Assembly (NCBI RefSeq): GCF_012489685.1
Contig: NC_080043.1
Coordinates: 50,979,127 to 51,043,126, forward strand
Length of the DNA: 64,000 nucleotides
Source: Lotus japonicus
Lineage: Eukaryota; Streptophyta; Magnoliopsida; Fabales; Fabaceae
Direction: 5' to 3'
In this document: positions 36,201-47,412 of the stretch, piece by piece
Layout: every line of letters starts with the position of its first letter
Numbering within the stretch: the first letter of the stretch is position 1
Notes under the pieces: generated by a model
What the model was told of the DNA's origin: nothing
The model's input: the letters and a program-made list of their open reading frames with translations, nothing else
Databases searched by the model: none
Translations under genes and position numbers: made by a program

Positions 36201-36808
36201 TTTGGTAATCAGAGCTCCGGTTCTAGGATTTTGGTTTCTTTTCTTATCTGGAATTCTGGTTAGCAACTCTTTGTCATTTCTTATTACCTTGATTTTAGTT
36301 TTTGTTTCTTTTGGCTGAACCATTGCAAAAGTTAAGCCTTGTTAATTGTTCAGAATCAAAAACAAATTACAAAACGAAAATTCAAAAAAAAAAAAACGAA
36401 AATTCAAAAAAAAAAAATGGCTGAATGGTTCTTGTTTAATTAGCCAAATTCAATTGTTCAAGGTAATTTTGTTGCTAGCATTCCAATTTATTTTCTTCTT
36501 TCTGTTTGTTCTTGAATTCTTCTTTAGTCTCTAAATATTTGGAGTCCTTTCCATTTCTGTGGTGATTTGTCTTGTCTTCTTTTGTTTCATATTCTAAAGT
36601 CTATTCTAATCTGTGTGACTCTACACAAATTTGGTGGCATAATTCTTTGTGTGTCTTAACTTTGATTTACTCAAGAGATTGTGAGAATTTTTGAGTGGAA
36701 AAAGGCAAGAGTGCACATCATAGAAAAGCCAATTTGAGGGAAACACGAGAGAAGTGAGGTAAACACTAACATTTGTTTGTTCTACTTGAATCTTTTCATT
36801 TGTCAAAG
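36201..36808 (+). other. B2 untranslated leader
   Basis: A 608-bp leader colinear with that of B1 apart from A-run lengths (36383-36417) and a missing AA near 36726. Non-coding. Confidence 0.7.
36203..36215 (+). other. B2 primer-binding site
   Basis: TGGTAATCAGAGC, same position and form as in B0 and B1. Confidence 0.7.
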
Positions 36809-39800
36809 ATGTCAGGAGAAGAGGAGGAGCAACCAGCAGTGCAACTCTCGACCATCGAAATGCGGGCTCTTACACAACATCTGGAAAACTTAATGAGGAG
36901 GCAAACTGAAGAGATCCACGAAAGGCTGGATCAAATGGAGAACCGGAACAATAGTGACAGTGAAGGCGGGAGGCCACGACGAATTCATGAAAATCCTAGA
37001 CCTGCTCGGATTGAAGGAGTCAAATTCCAAATTCCTCCTTTTAAGGGAAAGAGTGATCCAGAGGCATACTTGGAGTGGGAACTCAAAATAGAGCATGTCT
37101 TTGCTTGCAACAACTATGAGGAGGACCAAAAGGTGAAACTTGCAGCTGCTCACTTTTCAGACTATGCTCTTGTTTGGTGGAATAAGTTTGCAAAAGAGAG
37201 ATTGAGAAATGAGGAGCCAGCGGTGGAAACATGGGCTGAAATGAAACGAATCATGAGGAAAAGATATGTCCCTTCAAGCCATGCTAGGGATGTAAAATTT
37301 AAACTTCAAAAACTTACCCAAGGCAGCAAGAGTGTTGAGGAGTATTACAAAGAACTTGAGGTGCTTATGTTGCAAGCCAATCTTGAGGAGGATGAAGAGG
37401 TAACCATGATTCGATTTATTAATGGTTTATCTAATGATGTTAGAGATATTGTAGAACTTCAGGCATGGAAGAATTGCTGCACAAGGCCACTAAAGTTGAG
37501 CAACAACTCAAAAGGAAAGGGCTTGCAAGGAAGAGTTCTACCAATTCCAATTCATCTTGGAGAGACAGAATGAAGAATGAAGGGCCGAGCAACCTTAGCA
37601 AACCAGCCACCAAACCACAAGCTTCAGCTTCTTCAAAACCTCTTGAACAACCATCCAAAAAGAGCAAAGAGGTCAAGTGCTTCAAATGCCAAGGTATGGG
37701 ACATTATGCTTATGAATGTGCCTCCAAAAAGACCATGATTCTTAAGGATGATGGAGACTACACCAGTGAGTCCGAAGGAGAACAAAGTGAAGAAGAAGAG
37801 GAGGCAGCCATGAATGGTGAACTGTTGATGATCCGAAGAATGCTTGGTAGCCAACAAAAGCCAAAGAAAGAAAGCCAAAGAGAGAATATCTTTCACACAA
37901 GATGTTCTGTCAATGGGCAGATTTGCTTGATGATTGTTGATGGCGGGAGCTGTACTAATGTGGCTAGTGAAAGAATGGTGGAGAAGCTGAACCTGGTCAC
38001 AAAACCACATCCTTGGCCATACAAACTTCAATGGCTCAGCCACTATGGAGAAATACAAGTAAGTAAGCAAGTTGAAGTTGACTTTTCCATTGGCAAATAC
38101 AGGGATAAGGTTCTTTGTGATGTTGTTCCCATGGAGGCTAGTCACATACTGCTGGGAAGACCATGGCAATATGACACCAACTCTGATCATAATGGCAGCA
38201 CCAACAAGATCTCATTCCAACATCATGGCCAGAAAATTACGCTCAAACCTTTGAGCCCTAGGGAGGTGCGTGAGGATCAAAAGAAAATGAGAGAAAAGAT
38301 TGAACAAGAGAGAAAAGAAAAGAGTGAGACACTTGAGAGAAAGCAAAAAGAAAAGAGTGAAACACTTGAGAGAGAGCAAAAAGAAAAGAGTGAAATACTT
38401 GAGAGAAAAGAAATTTGTTTGATCAAAAAGAGAGAGGTGAAAAGGATGATAGCTTCAAAACAGATCCTATACTTGATGTTTTGCAAAAATCAGATTTTGA
38501 ACACTAACACTTTTGAAAATTTTGAGCTGCCTTCTAGTGTTAAATCTCTTTTGCAGGATTATGAGGATGTGTTTCCAACAAGTGTTCCAAGTGGTCTACC
38601 ACCACTGAGAGGAATTGAGCATCAAATTGATCTCATTCCGGGAGCTTCTTTGCCTAATAGGCCAGCATATAGAAGCAACCCACAAGAAACCACTGAAATT
38701 CAAAGACAAGTGGAAGAACTCTTGAACAAAGGGTGGGTAAGAAATAGCATGAGTCCTTGTGCTGTACCGGTGATTTTGGTACCAAAGAAAGATGGGACTT
38801 GGAGAATGTGCTCTGATTGTAGAGCCTTGAATAACATCACCATTAAGTATAGGCACCCTATTCCTAGACTTGATGATTTGCTTGATGAATTGCATGGAGC
38901 ATGTTATTTTTCTAAAATTGATTTGAAAAGTGGTTACAATCAGATAAGGATTAAAGAAGGGGATGAATGGAAAACTGCTTTCAAAACTAAATATGGTTTG
39001 TATGAATGGTTGGTTATGCCTTTTGGTTTAACTAATGCACCTAGTACTTTTATGAGACTAATGAACCATGTTTTGAGGGAATTCATTGGGAAATTTGTGG
39101 TTGTGTACTTTGATGATATTTTGGTCTATAGCACTACTCTTGAGCTGCATGTTGAGCACTTAAGATCCGTCTTGAGTATGCTTAGAAAGGAACAATTGTT
39201 TGCCAATCTTGAGAAATGCACTTTTTGCACTGACCATGTTGTGTTTCTTGGTTTTGTTGTGAGTTCGAAAGGAGTGCAGGTTGATGAGGAAAAGATCAAA
39301 GCCATTCAAGAGTGGCCCACTCCTAAATCCGTGGGTGATGTAAGAAGTTTTCATGGCTTGGCCAGTTTCTACAGGAGGTTTGTAAAGGACTTTAGTACCT
39401 TGGCAGCACCCCTAAATGAAGTGGTGAAAAAGAATGTGGGTTTTCATTGGGGAAAGAATCAAGAAGAGGCCTTTGCTGCCCTAAAGCATAAGCTTACCCA
39501 TGCACCTATACTTGCTTTACCTAACTTTGCTAAATCTTTTGAACTTGAATGTGATGCTTCAAATGTAGGTATTGGTGCTGTGTTGCTTCAAGAAGGCCAC
39601 CCAATTGCTTATTTTAGTGAAAAGTTAAGCGGAGCTGCCCTTAACTATTCTACTTATGATAAGGAATTGTATGCTTTGGTGAGAGCTTTGAAGACTTGGC
39701 AGCATTATCTTTTGCCCAAGGAATTCGTGATTCATAGTGATCATGAGTCGCTGAAATACTTGAAGGGGCAAGGTAAGTTGAACAAAAGGCATGCCAAATG

Positions 39801-41379
39801 GGTTGAATTTTTGGAACAATTTCCCTATGTCATAAAACACAAAAAAGGGAAAAGTAACATTGTGGCTGATGCTTTATCCAGGAGACACGTGTTGCTTTCC
39901 ATGTTAGAGACTAAATTGCTAGGACTTGAACATGTGAAAGAAATGTATGAAAAAGATGATAACTTTGCTGAAATTTTTGTGGCTTGTGAGAAAGTTTCTC
40001 AAAATGGATTTTATAGGCACAATGGACTTTTATTTAAGGAAAACAGGTTGTGTGTGCCTAAAAGTTCCATTAGAGAACTGCTTGTTAAAGAATCCCATGC
40101 TGGGGGATTAATGGGTCATTTTGGAGTCCAAAAGACTCTAGAAACTTTACAGGAACATTTCTATTGGCCCAAAATGAAACATGATGTGATCAAGTTTTGT
40201 GAACATTGCATTGTTTGCAAGAAGGCTAAGTCTAAGGTGATGCCACATGGTTTGTATACTTCTTTGCCAATCCCTGAATACCCTTGGGTTGACTTGTCTA
40301 TGGACTTTGTTTTAGGCCTCCCTAGAACAAAGAATGGTAAGGATTCCATTTTTGTGGTTGTTGATAGGTTTTCAAAAATGGCTCACTTTATTCCTTGCAG
40401 GAAAGCTGATGATGCTTGTCACGTTGCTGATTTGTTCTTTAAAGAAGTTGTAAGACTTCATGGGATGCCTAGAAGCATAGTTAGTGATAGGGACACCAAG
40501 TTCCTAAGTCACTTCTGGAGGACTTTATGGGGGAAGTTAGGCACCAAACTTTTGTTCTCTACCACTTGCCACCCACAAACTGATGGGCAAACTGAGGTGG
40601 TTAATAGGACCCTAGGCACCTTGCTTAGGACTGTCCTTAAGGCCAATTTAAAGGCTTGGGAGGCGTGTTTGCCTCATGTTGAATTTGCTTACAATAGGGC
40701 TGTCCATAGCACTACCAATTGCTCTCCATTTGAAGTAGTGTATGGATTTAACCCTTTGACTCCTCTTGATTTGTTGCCTATGCCTAACATTTCTGTTTTC
40801 AAGCACAAGGAAGGACAGGGCAAAGCTGAATATGTCAAGAAGATGCATGAGCGTGTGAAGGCTCAAATTGAGAGAAAGAATGAGAGTTATGCTAGGCAAG
40901 CTAACAAGGGAAGAAAGGAGGTGGTGTTCCAACCCGGAGATTGGGTTTGGGTGCACATGAGGAAGGAAAGGTTTCCAGAACAAAGGAAATCCAAACTCCA
41001 ACCTAGAGGGGATGGACCTTTTCAAGTGCTTGAGAGAATCAATAACAATGCCTACAAAATAGAGCTTCCAGGTGAGTATAACATCAGCTCAACCTTTAAT
41101 GTCTCTGATTTATCTCTCTTTGATGCAGATGGCGGAGAATTTGATTTGAGGTCAAATCCTTTTCAAGAGGGAGGGAATGATGAGGACAAGGACAAGGACA
41201 AGGGTCATGGAGCACTAAAAGGACTTGGAGGACCAATGACAAGGGCTAGAGCTAAAAAGGCCAAAGAGACTCTTCAGCAAGTAGTGGCAACCATTCTTGA
41301 AGACAAAGTGGTAGAAGAGATGGAACCAAAAATCATGATGATCATTCAGGCCCAAGAAGAAGAGCCAGCCCACGCATAG
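36809..41379 (+). pseudogene. gag-pol polyprotein of B2, frameshifted in gag, integrase complete
   Basis: Starts at ATG 36809 (MSGEEEEQ). After VELQ, at about 37463, ten bases (AATATGTAGA in B1) are missing, so the first frame ends at 37573. The downstream frame is open from 37465 to 41379 (1304 codons). It holds the CCHC knuckle, protease (DGGS), RT (YFDD codons from 39106), RNase H, integrase zinc finger and a D,D35E core with Glu in DGQTEVVN. The integrase C-terminal part includes [12 protein letters not shown] and ATG-less continuation [19 protein letters not shown]. The last 66 codons lie in the 3' LTR. Enzymes might still be made if the downstream frame is translated, but a normal Gag-Pol is not encoded. 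Compared with B1, an internal 196 codons (40541-41128) are present. Confidence 0.92.
41165..41177 (+). other. B2 polypurine tract
   Basis: AAGAGGGAGGGAA immediately before the 3' LTR, the same as in B1. Confidence 0.85.
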
Positions 41380-42206
41380 GGGCTGCCATGTGATGTTTTG
41401 TTTTATTTTATTTCAATAAAAATGCAAAGGACCAATTGAATAAGTTGGATCCAAATGCATTATGTTGCTGAATTTTATTTTAGTGTGTTTAATCCACTTC
41501 AAGTGGTGTGTGTTTGCATGTGGCGCATGAAGGGCTTAAAGGGAGGGATCCATTCCTTTCTTAAAACTCTTTGAATGTGTTTGAATTTCAATAAGTTCTG
41601 AATGGAGGAGTTACATCAGCAAAGTAAAAGGATTGAAGAGCTTTCAAAGGCAAGAATGGAGTTACAAAGACAAGGAAATTAAGTGCATAAAGAGCATTGA
41701 ATGCTATGTTCCCTGGTCATAATAACAATCAAGAAAGGGAGTTACATGAAGCAATCAGCCACCAAATACACGTTCAGGGCTGAAGCAAATCACTATCTTC
41801 CTCTTTTAATTTGTAACTCCTAGCCTAGGATTCTTCTAGAGAAATTACACCTCGTCATTTTTTTTTTGTAACTAGGCTGAATTTTCTTCTTCTTTATAAG
41901 GACCACTCCTTCAATGTAATAGACAGAATATGAATGAATTAGTATTTTTTTTTCCTGAGTGATTCAGATTTGTGAGAGTGATTCTCATAGTTCTTGAGTG
42001 ATTCAAGAATTAGGCTTATCAAGGGTTTGCCACCACCTTTGTGTGAAGTCTTCATCTTCCATTTCACTAAAACTTCCCCTCTTTTCTGTCCATTTCCCTT
42101 CTATCACGAAATTCTTCTTCTTCTTTCTCACATTTCAGAGTTCTCATCATCCAAGATCAATCCTAGACGATCCATTTCAGCCCTTGCATCAACTTGGGGC
42201 GTATCA
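41178..42206 (+). repeat. 3' LTR of B2
   Basis: A 1029-bp LTR. It encodes the polyprotein tail and stop (41377-41379). Differences from the 5' LTR include AAGTAAAAGG for AAGTCAAAGG, AAGGCAAG for AAGCCAAG and GGTCATAAT for GGTCAGAAT. Confidence 0.93.
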
Positions 42207-42211
42207 GAGCA

Positions 42212-43115
42212 TGAGGGAGAAATAAGGAAGGATAGAAATGAGAAATTGGAAAAGAGAGAAAGTGAAAAGAAAGAGGAGTTGAGAGAAAAAGAAATGAGAA
42301 ATGAAAAGAAAGAAGAGTTGAGAGAAAAAGAAATGAGAAGTGAAAAGAAAGAAGAATTGATAGAAAAAGAACTTGATAGTGAAAAGAATGAGGAATTGAG
42401 AAAAAAAGAAAAGGATTGTGAAAAAAATAGCAGTGATGGTCAAGTGTTTTCTTGTCAAGAAATAACCTTGATTTCCAATGATTCTAATAACTTTTCTTTG
42501 TCTAGTGGTGTTGAACATATTCTGCAGGATCAAGATCCATGTGATTTTACATCACCATTAAGAACTAGGAAACAGATTGGTCTAATCCCAAGTGCACCAT
42601 TAGTTGTGAAGCCAACAATTTTGAGCAATCCTCACGAGACCGAGCAGGGAGTAGTTACTTTGTTTGATTCAAGTGTTGTGGTTGTTCCTAATGATTTACA
42701 TGAAAATTTGATACACATGAAGAATTCTTCTGATTTACATGTTAATGTGCATACGTTGACTAATTCATTTTCACATGATGATTTGCATAACAAGGATGTT
42801 CTGAACATGCATAAATCTCCACCTGATTTTGATTGTAACTCTACTTGGAATAATTCTAAACAAGCTGAATGTGCCATGGGTAGAGAACTTGAGACTAATG
42901 GTTCCAATTGTGATTTCATGCTCAAATACAAGTTGTACTATCTTGATCAATATGGCTTCTTGAAAGGTGTTTGGCATGTTGATCATGGTGGTTTCTTATA
43001 TGATGAATATGATTCCTTACTTGAATGGCTAGCATGCTTAAGATTAGTCTTCGATCCCGGAGGCTTAATTCAGTTTTGTGCAGTAGAGAGTTTTTCAACT
43101 TTTTTTTTTAACTAA
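42212..43115 (+). pseudogene. Element C reading frame, 3' part
   Basis: The frame continues after the B2 target duplication and stops at TAA 43113-43115, about 301 codons. It opens with a long charged, probably coiled-coil repeat of the EKKEELREKEMR type, comparable with the [10 protein letters not shown] repeats between protease and RT in the B family. Next comes a segment like the B-family protease-RT linker (RTRKQIGLIPSAP and ILSNPHETE here; [12 protein letters not shown] and RSNPQETTE in B2). The final ~150 residues are not recognised and include DLHVNVHTLTNSFSHDDLHN and VWHVDHGGFLYDEYDSLLEW. No catalytic motif was seen. The product of the uninterrupted element would be a ~370-residue protein of unknown role. 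Confidence 0.65.
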
Positions 43116-43183
43116 TTATTGTTGTTCCTTTGACCAGGTTATGAGTTTGATTCGAGGACGAATCATCTCGAAGAGGGAGGGAA
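43116..43183 (+). other. Element C 3' segment with splice-acceptor-like site, FDSRTN motif and polypurine tract
   Basis: After the stop come a T-rich tract and CCTTTGACCAG (ending 43137), which looks like a 3' splice site. A short frame follows, GYEFDSRTNHLEEGGND, that matches [17 protein letters not shown] of B2. The polypurine tract AAGAGGGAGGGAA is at 43171-43183. The frame continues into the LTR for about 24 codons. Confidence 0.6.
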
Positions 43184-43692
43184 TGATAGAGATCGGACCA
43201 GCCCATTCATAGACTCTTTTCCAAGGAATAGGATGTCCAATTACAAGGTCCAAGCCTAAAGGAATGAATCAAGCTTTGCAAGGATTTTTTCTTCAAATTA
43301 AGAATGATGGTTTGGACCCCACATGAAGGCAGATTTGTCAAGAGCCCAATCTCCATGTTAAAGATGCATTCATGAGCTGAAATTATACAAATTAGAGACT
43401 AATAATTATTGGACCTTCATAATTACCAAATAAGTCCAATATTTTTATTCTCTTTTGAATTTTCGTATTTAATTTAGGGGTGAATTTTCTGATGACATTT
43501 TGTATTCCCCCTAGTTGGTTTTAAATGTCTTTTATGAGCCTTTGACTCATCTTTAGGAATAGTGGGTTTTTACTCAAGTTTCCTTTTTATCTTTGATAAC
43601 TTTGGTTCTACCGGCAGGTCGCGGTTAGGGTCAAGTTCCTATCTTTTGTCCCCGGTTTTCAAGACGATCCTTTGTGTTCCCAAATCATATCA
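43184..43692 (+). repeat. 3' LTR of element C
   Basis: A 509-bp LTR with the same ends as the 5' copy, followed by the AACTT duplication and the satellite. Confidence 0.92.
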
Positions 43693-46600
43693 AACTTACT
43701 ACAAATGGTGAATTGTAACGAAATAAATACAGTAGAACCAAAGGAGAATGAGGCCAACATATAGCTTTTGAGTGGAGAAATTCCTCTCTAATGACAAAAA
43801 GTGTCTTGTTGTACCACAATAAGTTTAAGCTCATGATACTCCTCCACCGAATGTGATGCAAGTTCGTAGAGCTCAACTAAATGTGGGTGTTTAGGGTAGG
43901 ACAAAAGGATAAAGAGGCAAACATATAGCTTTTGAGAGGACATCAATTTAAAATTGATGTTATTAATCCCTTGTATGTGATATGAGTTCGTAGAGCTCAA
44001 CTAAAACATACTACAAATGGAGAATTGTAACGAATAAAGTACAATAGAACCAAAGGGGAATGAGGCCAACATATAGCTTTTGAGTGGAGAAATTCCTCTC
44101 TAATGATAAAAAAGTGTCTTGTTGTACCACAATAAGTTTAGGCTCATGTTATTCCTCCACCGAATGTGATGCAAGTTCGCAGAGCTCCACTAAATGTGGG
44201 TGTTTAGGGTTTAGGGTTTAGGGTAGGATAAAAGTATAAACAGGCAGCAAACATATAGCTTTTGAGAGGACATCAATTTAAAATCGATGTTATTATTCCA
44301 TTGTATGTGATATGAGTTCGTAGAGCTCAACTAAAACTTACTACAAATGGAGAATTGTAACGAAAAAAGTACAATAGAACCAAAGGAGAATGAGGCCAAC
44401 ATATAGCTTTTGACTGGAGAAATTCCTCTCTAATGACATAAAGTGTCTTGTTGTACCACAATAAGTTTAAGCTCATGATATTCCTCCTCCGAATGTGATG
44501 CAAGTTCGTAGAGCTCCACTAAATGTTGGTGTTTATGGTTTAGGGTTTAGGGTAGGATAAAAGTATAAAGAGGCAGCAAACATATAGCTTTTGAGAGGAC
44601 ATCAATTTAAAACCGATGTTATTATTCCATTGTATGTGATATGAGTTCGTAGAGCTCAACTAAAACTTACTACAAATGGAGAATTGTAACGAAATAAGTA
44701 CAATAGAACCAAAGGAGAATGAGGCCAACATATAGCTTTTGAGTTGAGAAATTCCACTCTAATGACAAAAAGTGTCTTGTTGTACCACAATAAGTTTAAG
44801 CTCATGATATTCGTCCACTGAATCTGATGCAAGTTCGTAGAGCTCAACTAAATGTGAGTGTTTATTGTTTAGGGTTTAGGGTAGGACAAAAGGATAAAGA
44901 GGCAAACGTATAGCTTTTGAGAGGACATCAATTTAAAATCGATGTTATTATGGTATGTGATATGAGTTCGTAGAGCTCAACTAAAACTTACTACAAATGG
45001 AGAATTGTAACGAAATAAGTACAATAGAACCAAAGGAGAATGAGGCCAACATATAGCTTTTGACTGGAGAAATTCCTCTCTAATGACATAAAGTGTCTTG
45101 TTGTACCACAATAAGTTTAAGCTCATGATATTCTTCCACCGAATGTGATGCAAGTTCGTAGAGCTCCACTAAATGTGGGTGTTTAGGGTTTAGGGTTTAG
45201 GGTAGGATAAAAGGATAAAGAGGCAACAACCATATAGCTTTTGAGAGGACATCAATTTAAAATCGATGTTATTATTCCATTGTATGTGATATGAGTTCGT
45301 AGAGCTCAGCTAAAACTTACTACAAATGGAGAATTGTAACGAAATAAGTACAATAGAACCAAAGGAGAATGAGGCCAACATATAGCTTTTGACTGGAGAA
45401 ATTCCTCTCTTATGACAAAAAGTGTCTTGTTGTACCACAATAAGTTTAAGCTCATGATATTCCTCCACCGAATGTGATGCAAGTTCGTAGAGCTCAACTA
45501 AATGTGGGTGTTTAGGGTATGACAAAAGGATAAAGAGGCAAACATATAGCTTTTGAGAGGACATCAATTTAAAATCGATGTTATTAATCCATTGTATGTG
45601 ATATGAGTTCGTAGAGCTCAACTAGAACTCACAACAAATGGAGAATTGTAACGAAATAAGTACAGTAGAACCATAGGAGAATGAGGCCAACATATATCTT
45701 TTGAGTGGAGAAATTCCTCTCTCATGACAAAAAGTGTCTTGTTGTACCACAATAAGTTTAAGCTCATGATATTCCTCCACCGAATGTGATGCAAGTTCGT
45801 AGAGCTCAACTAAATGTGGGTGTTTAGGGTTTAGGGTTTAGGGTAGGACAAAAGGATAAACAGACATACATATAGCTTTTGAGAGGACATCAATTTAAAA
45901 TCATTGTTATTATGGTATGTGATATGAGTTCGTAGAGCTCAACTAAAACTTACTACAAATGGAGAATTGTAACGAAAAAAGTACAATAGAACCAAAGGAG
46001 AATGAGGCCAACATATAGCTTTTGACTGGAGAAATTCCTCTCTAATGACATAAAGTGTCTTGTTGTACCACAATAAGTTTAAGCTCATGATATTCCTCCA
46101 CCGAATGTGATGCAAGTTCGTAGAGCTCCACTAAATGTGGGTGTTTAGGGTTTAGGGTTTAGGGTAGGATAAAAGGATAAAGAGGCAGCAAACATATAGC
46201 TTTTGAGAGGACATCAATTTAAAGTCGATGTTATTATTCCATTGTATGTGAAATGAGTTCGTAGAGCTCAACTAAAACTTACTACAAATGAAGAATTGTA
46301 ACGAAATAAGTACAATAGAACCAAAGGAGAATGAGGCCAACATATAGCTTTTGACTGGAGAAATTCCTCTCTTATGACAAAAAGTGTCTTGTTGTACCAC
46401 CATAAGTTTAAGCTCATGATATTCCTCCACCGAATGTGATGCAAGTTCGTAGAGCTCAACTAAATTTGGGTGTTTAGGGTATGACAAAAGGATAAAGAGG
46501 CAAACATATAGCTTTTGAGAGGACATCAATTTAAAATCAATGTTATAAATCCATTGTATGTGATATGAGTTCGTAGAGCTCAACTAGAACTCACAACAAA

Positions 46601-46729
46601 TGGAGAATTGTAACGAAATTAGTACAGTAGAACCACAGGAGAATGAGGCCAACATATATCTTTTGAGTGGAGAAATTCCATTCTCATGACAAAAAGTGTC
46701 TTGTTGTACCACAATAAGTTTAAGCTCAT
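43693..46729 (+). repeat. Satellite block S4
   Basis: About nine monomers, same orientation. Its start matches the stretch beginning near 19530 in S2 (constant offset 24161 for the first ~470 bp). A one-monomer-shorter version of the following S2 stretch comes next. The part from 44492 on is repeated exactly, as far as I can see, at 54362. Contains the 962-bp three-monomer repeat (equivalent points 45306 and 46268). Ends in CTCAT, the target of element T. Confidence 0.93.
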
Positions 46730-47403
46730 TGTAAGGCCCAAGTTTTAACGCTTTGGATAAGTGAATAAAATAAAAGAGTTATTTGATTAAGATAAATTTG
46801 GGAAGGAAAGAGGTTCAGGAAAAGTCCAAGAATGTATCGAAAAACCGAAAGAGTTATAGCACGACTAACATACGCTTAATCCTAGGTCGAATGTATTAGT
46901 GAATAGTTAATTTACGCTTTAGGACTCGATGGAAACTAATTCCAAAAAATCCTCAGAGAAATGTTAGAACTTCTCTTTTCCGTCCTTAAACAACCATTTC
47001 GATGCGAAATCCTGGAAAGTACGAACGTCAAATTCCAATTCTCGGAAGTTTGCCGAAACGGAATCCCTGATAGTTCGAAAAACCTAAGATCGACAGACGA
47101 TGAAGACTTTTTCTATCCGGAAACTCAAATGAAGATTCCACCCGCGTTCTCCTACTTCTCTCATCATTCCTAATCTTTCTTCAGAAGGAAGTTTTCTCAT
47201 CCGACGATCACTGCAAAAAGTAGTTTTTCGGGATAAACCGACTTACACCGACTTATGCCGATTTTGGATCTTTTGGTTTAATTCCAAGAATCCTGTTTTG
47301 AGTTCTGGAATTCTGTCGCCAGAACCTATCTTAGAATGCGCAGAGGAACGCGCAGGAAAAATCGGAATCGCAAAAAAATCATTTTTCCGTTTTTTCCAAA
47401 ACC

Positions 47404-47412
47404 TATAAATAG
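47404..47412 (+). promoter_or_regulatory. TATA box of the T LTR
   Basis: TATAAATAG preceded by AAAACC: a strong plant TATA match. The same site lies at 57274-57282 in the second LTR copy. Confidence 0.7.

Larger units (their letters stand above)
35171..42206 (+). mobile_element. Full-length Ty3/gypsy element B2 (CRM-like)
   Basis: A 7.04-kb element with LTRs of 1030 and 1029 bp, flanked by GAGCA (35166-35170 and 42207-42211), inserted into the reading frame of element C. It has all domains including a full integrase with a D,D35E triad. A 10-bp deletion near 37463 relative to B0 and B1 splits the frame. I saw at least five substitutions between its LTRs, clustered near 41626-41720, so it may be slightly older than B1. 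Confidence 0.95.
33759..43692 (+). mobile_element. Non-autonomous LTR retrotransposon C, split by nested B2
   Basis: Two 509-bp LTRs (33759-34267 and 43184-43692) are flanked by AACTT (33754-33758 and 43693-43697), and the satellite resumes in phase. With B2 and one copy of its target duplication removed, the element is about 2.9 kb: LTR, primer site, leader, one reading frame, polypurine tract, LTR. No protease, RT, RNase H or integrase motif is visible. It shares the 13-bp polypurine tract and an FDSRTN-type motif before it with the B family, so it is probably a deletion derivative or parasite of that lineage. Confidence 0.88.

Noticed and set aside
42204..42533. 109-codon minus-strand frame rich in Phe and Leu
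   Set aside because: It is the reverse complement of the charged EKKEELREKEMR repeat of element C; low-complexity shadow.
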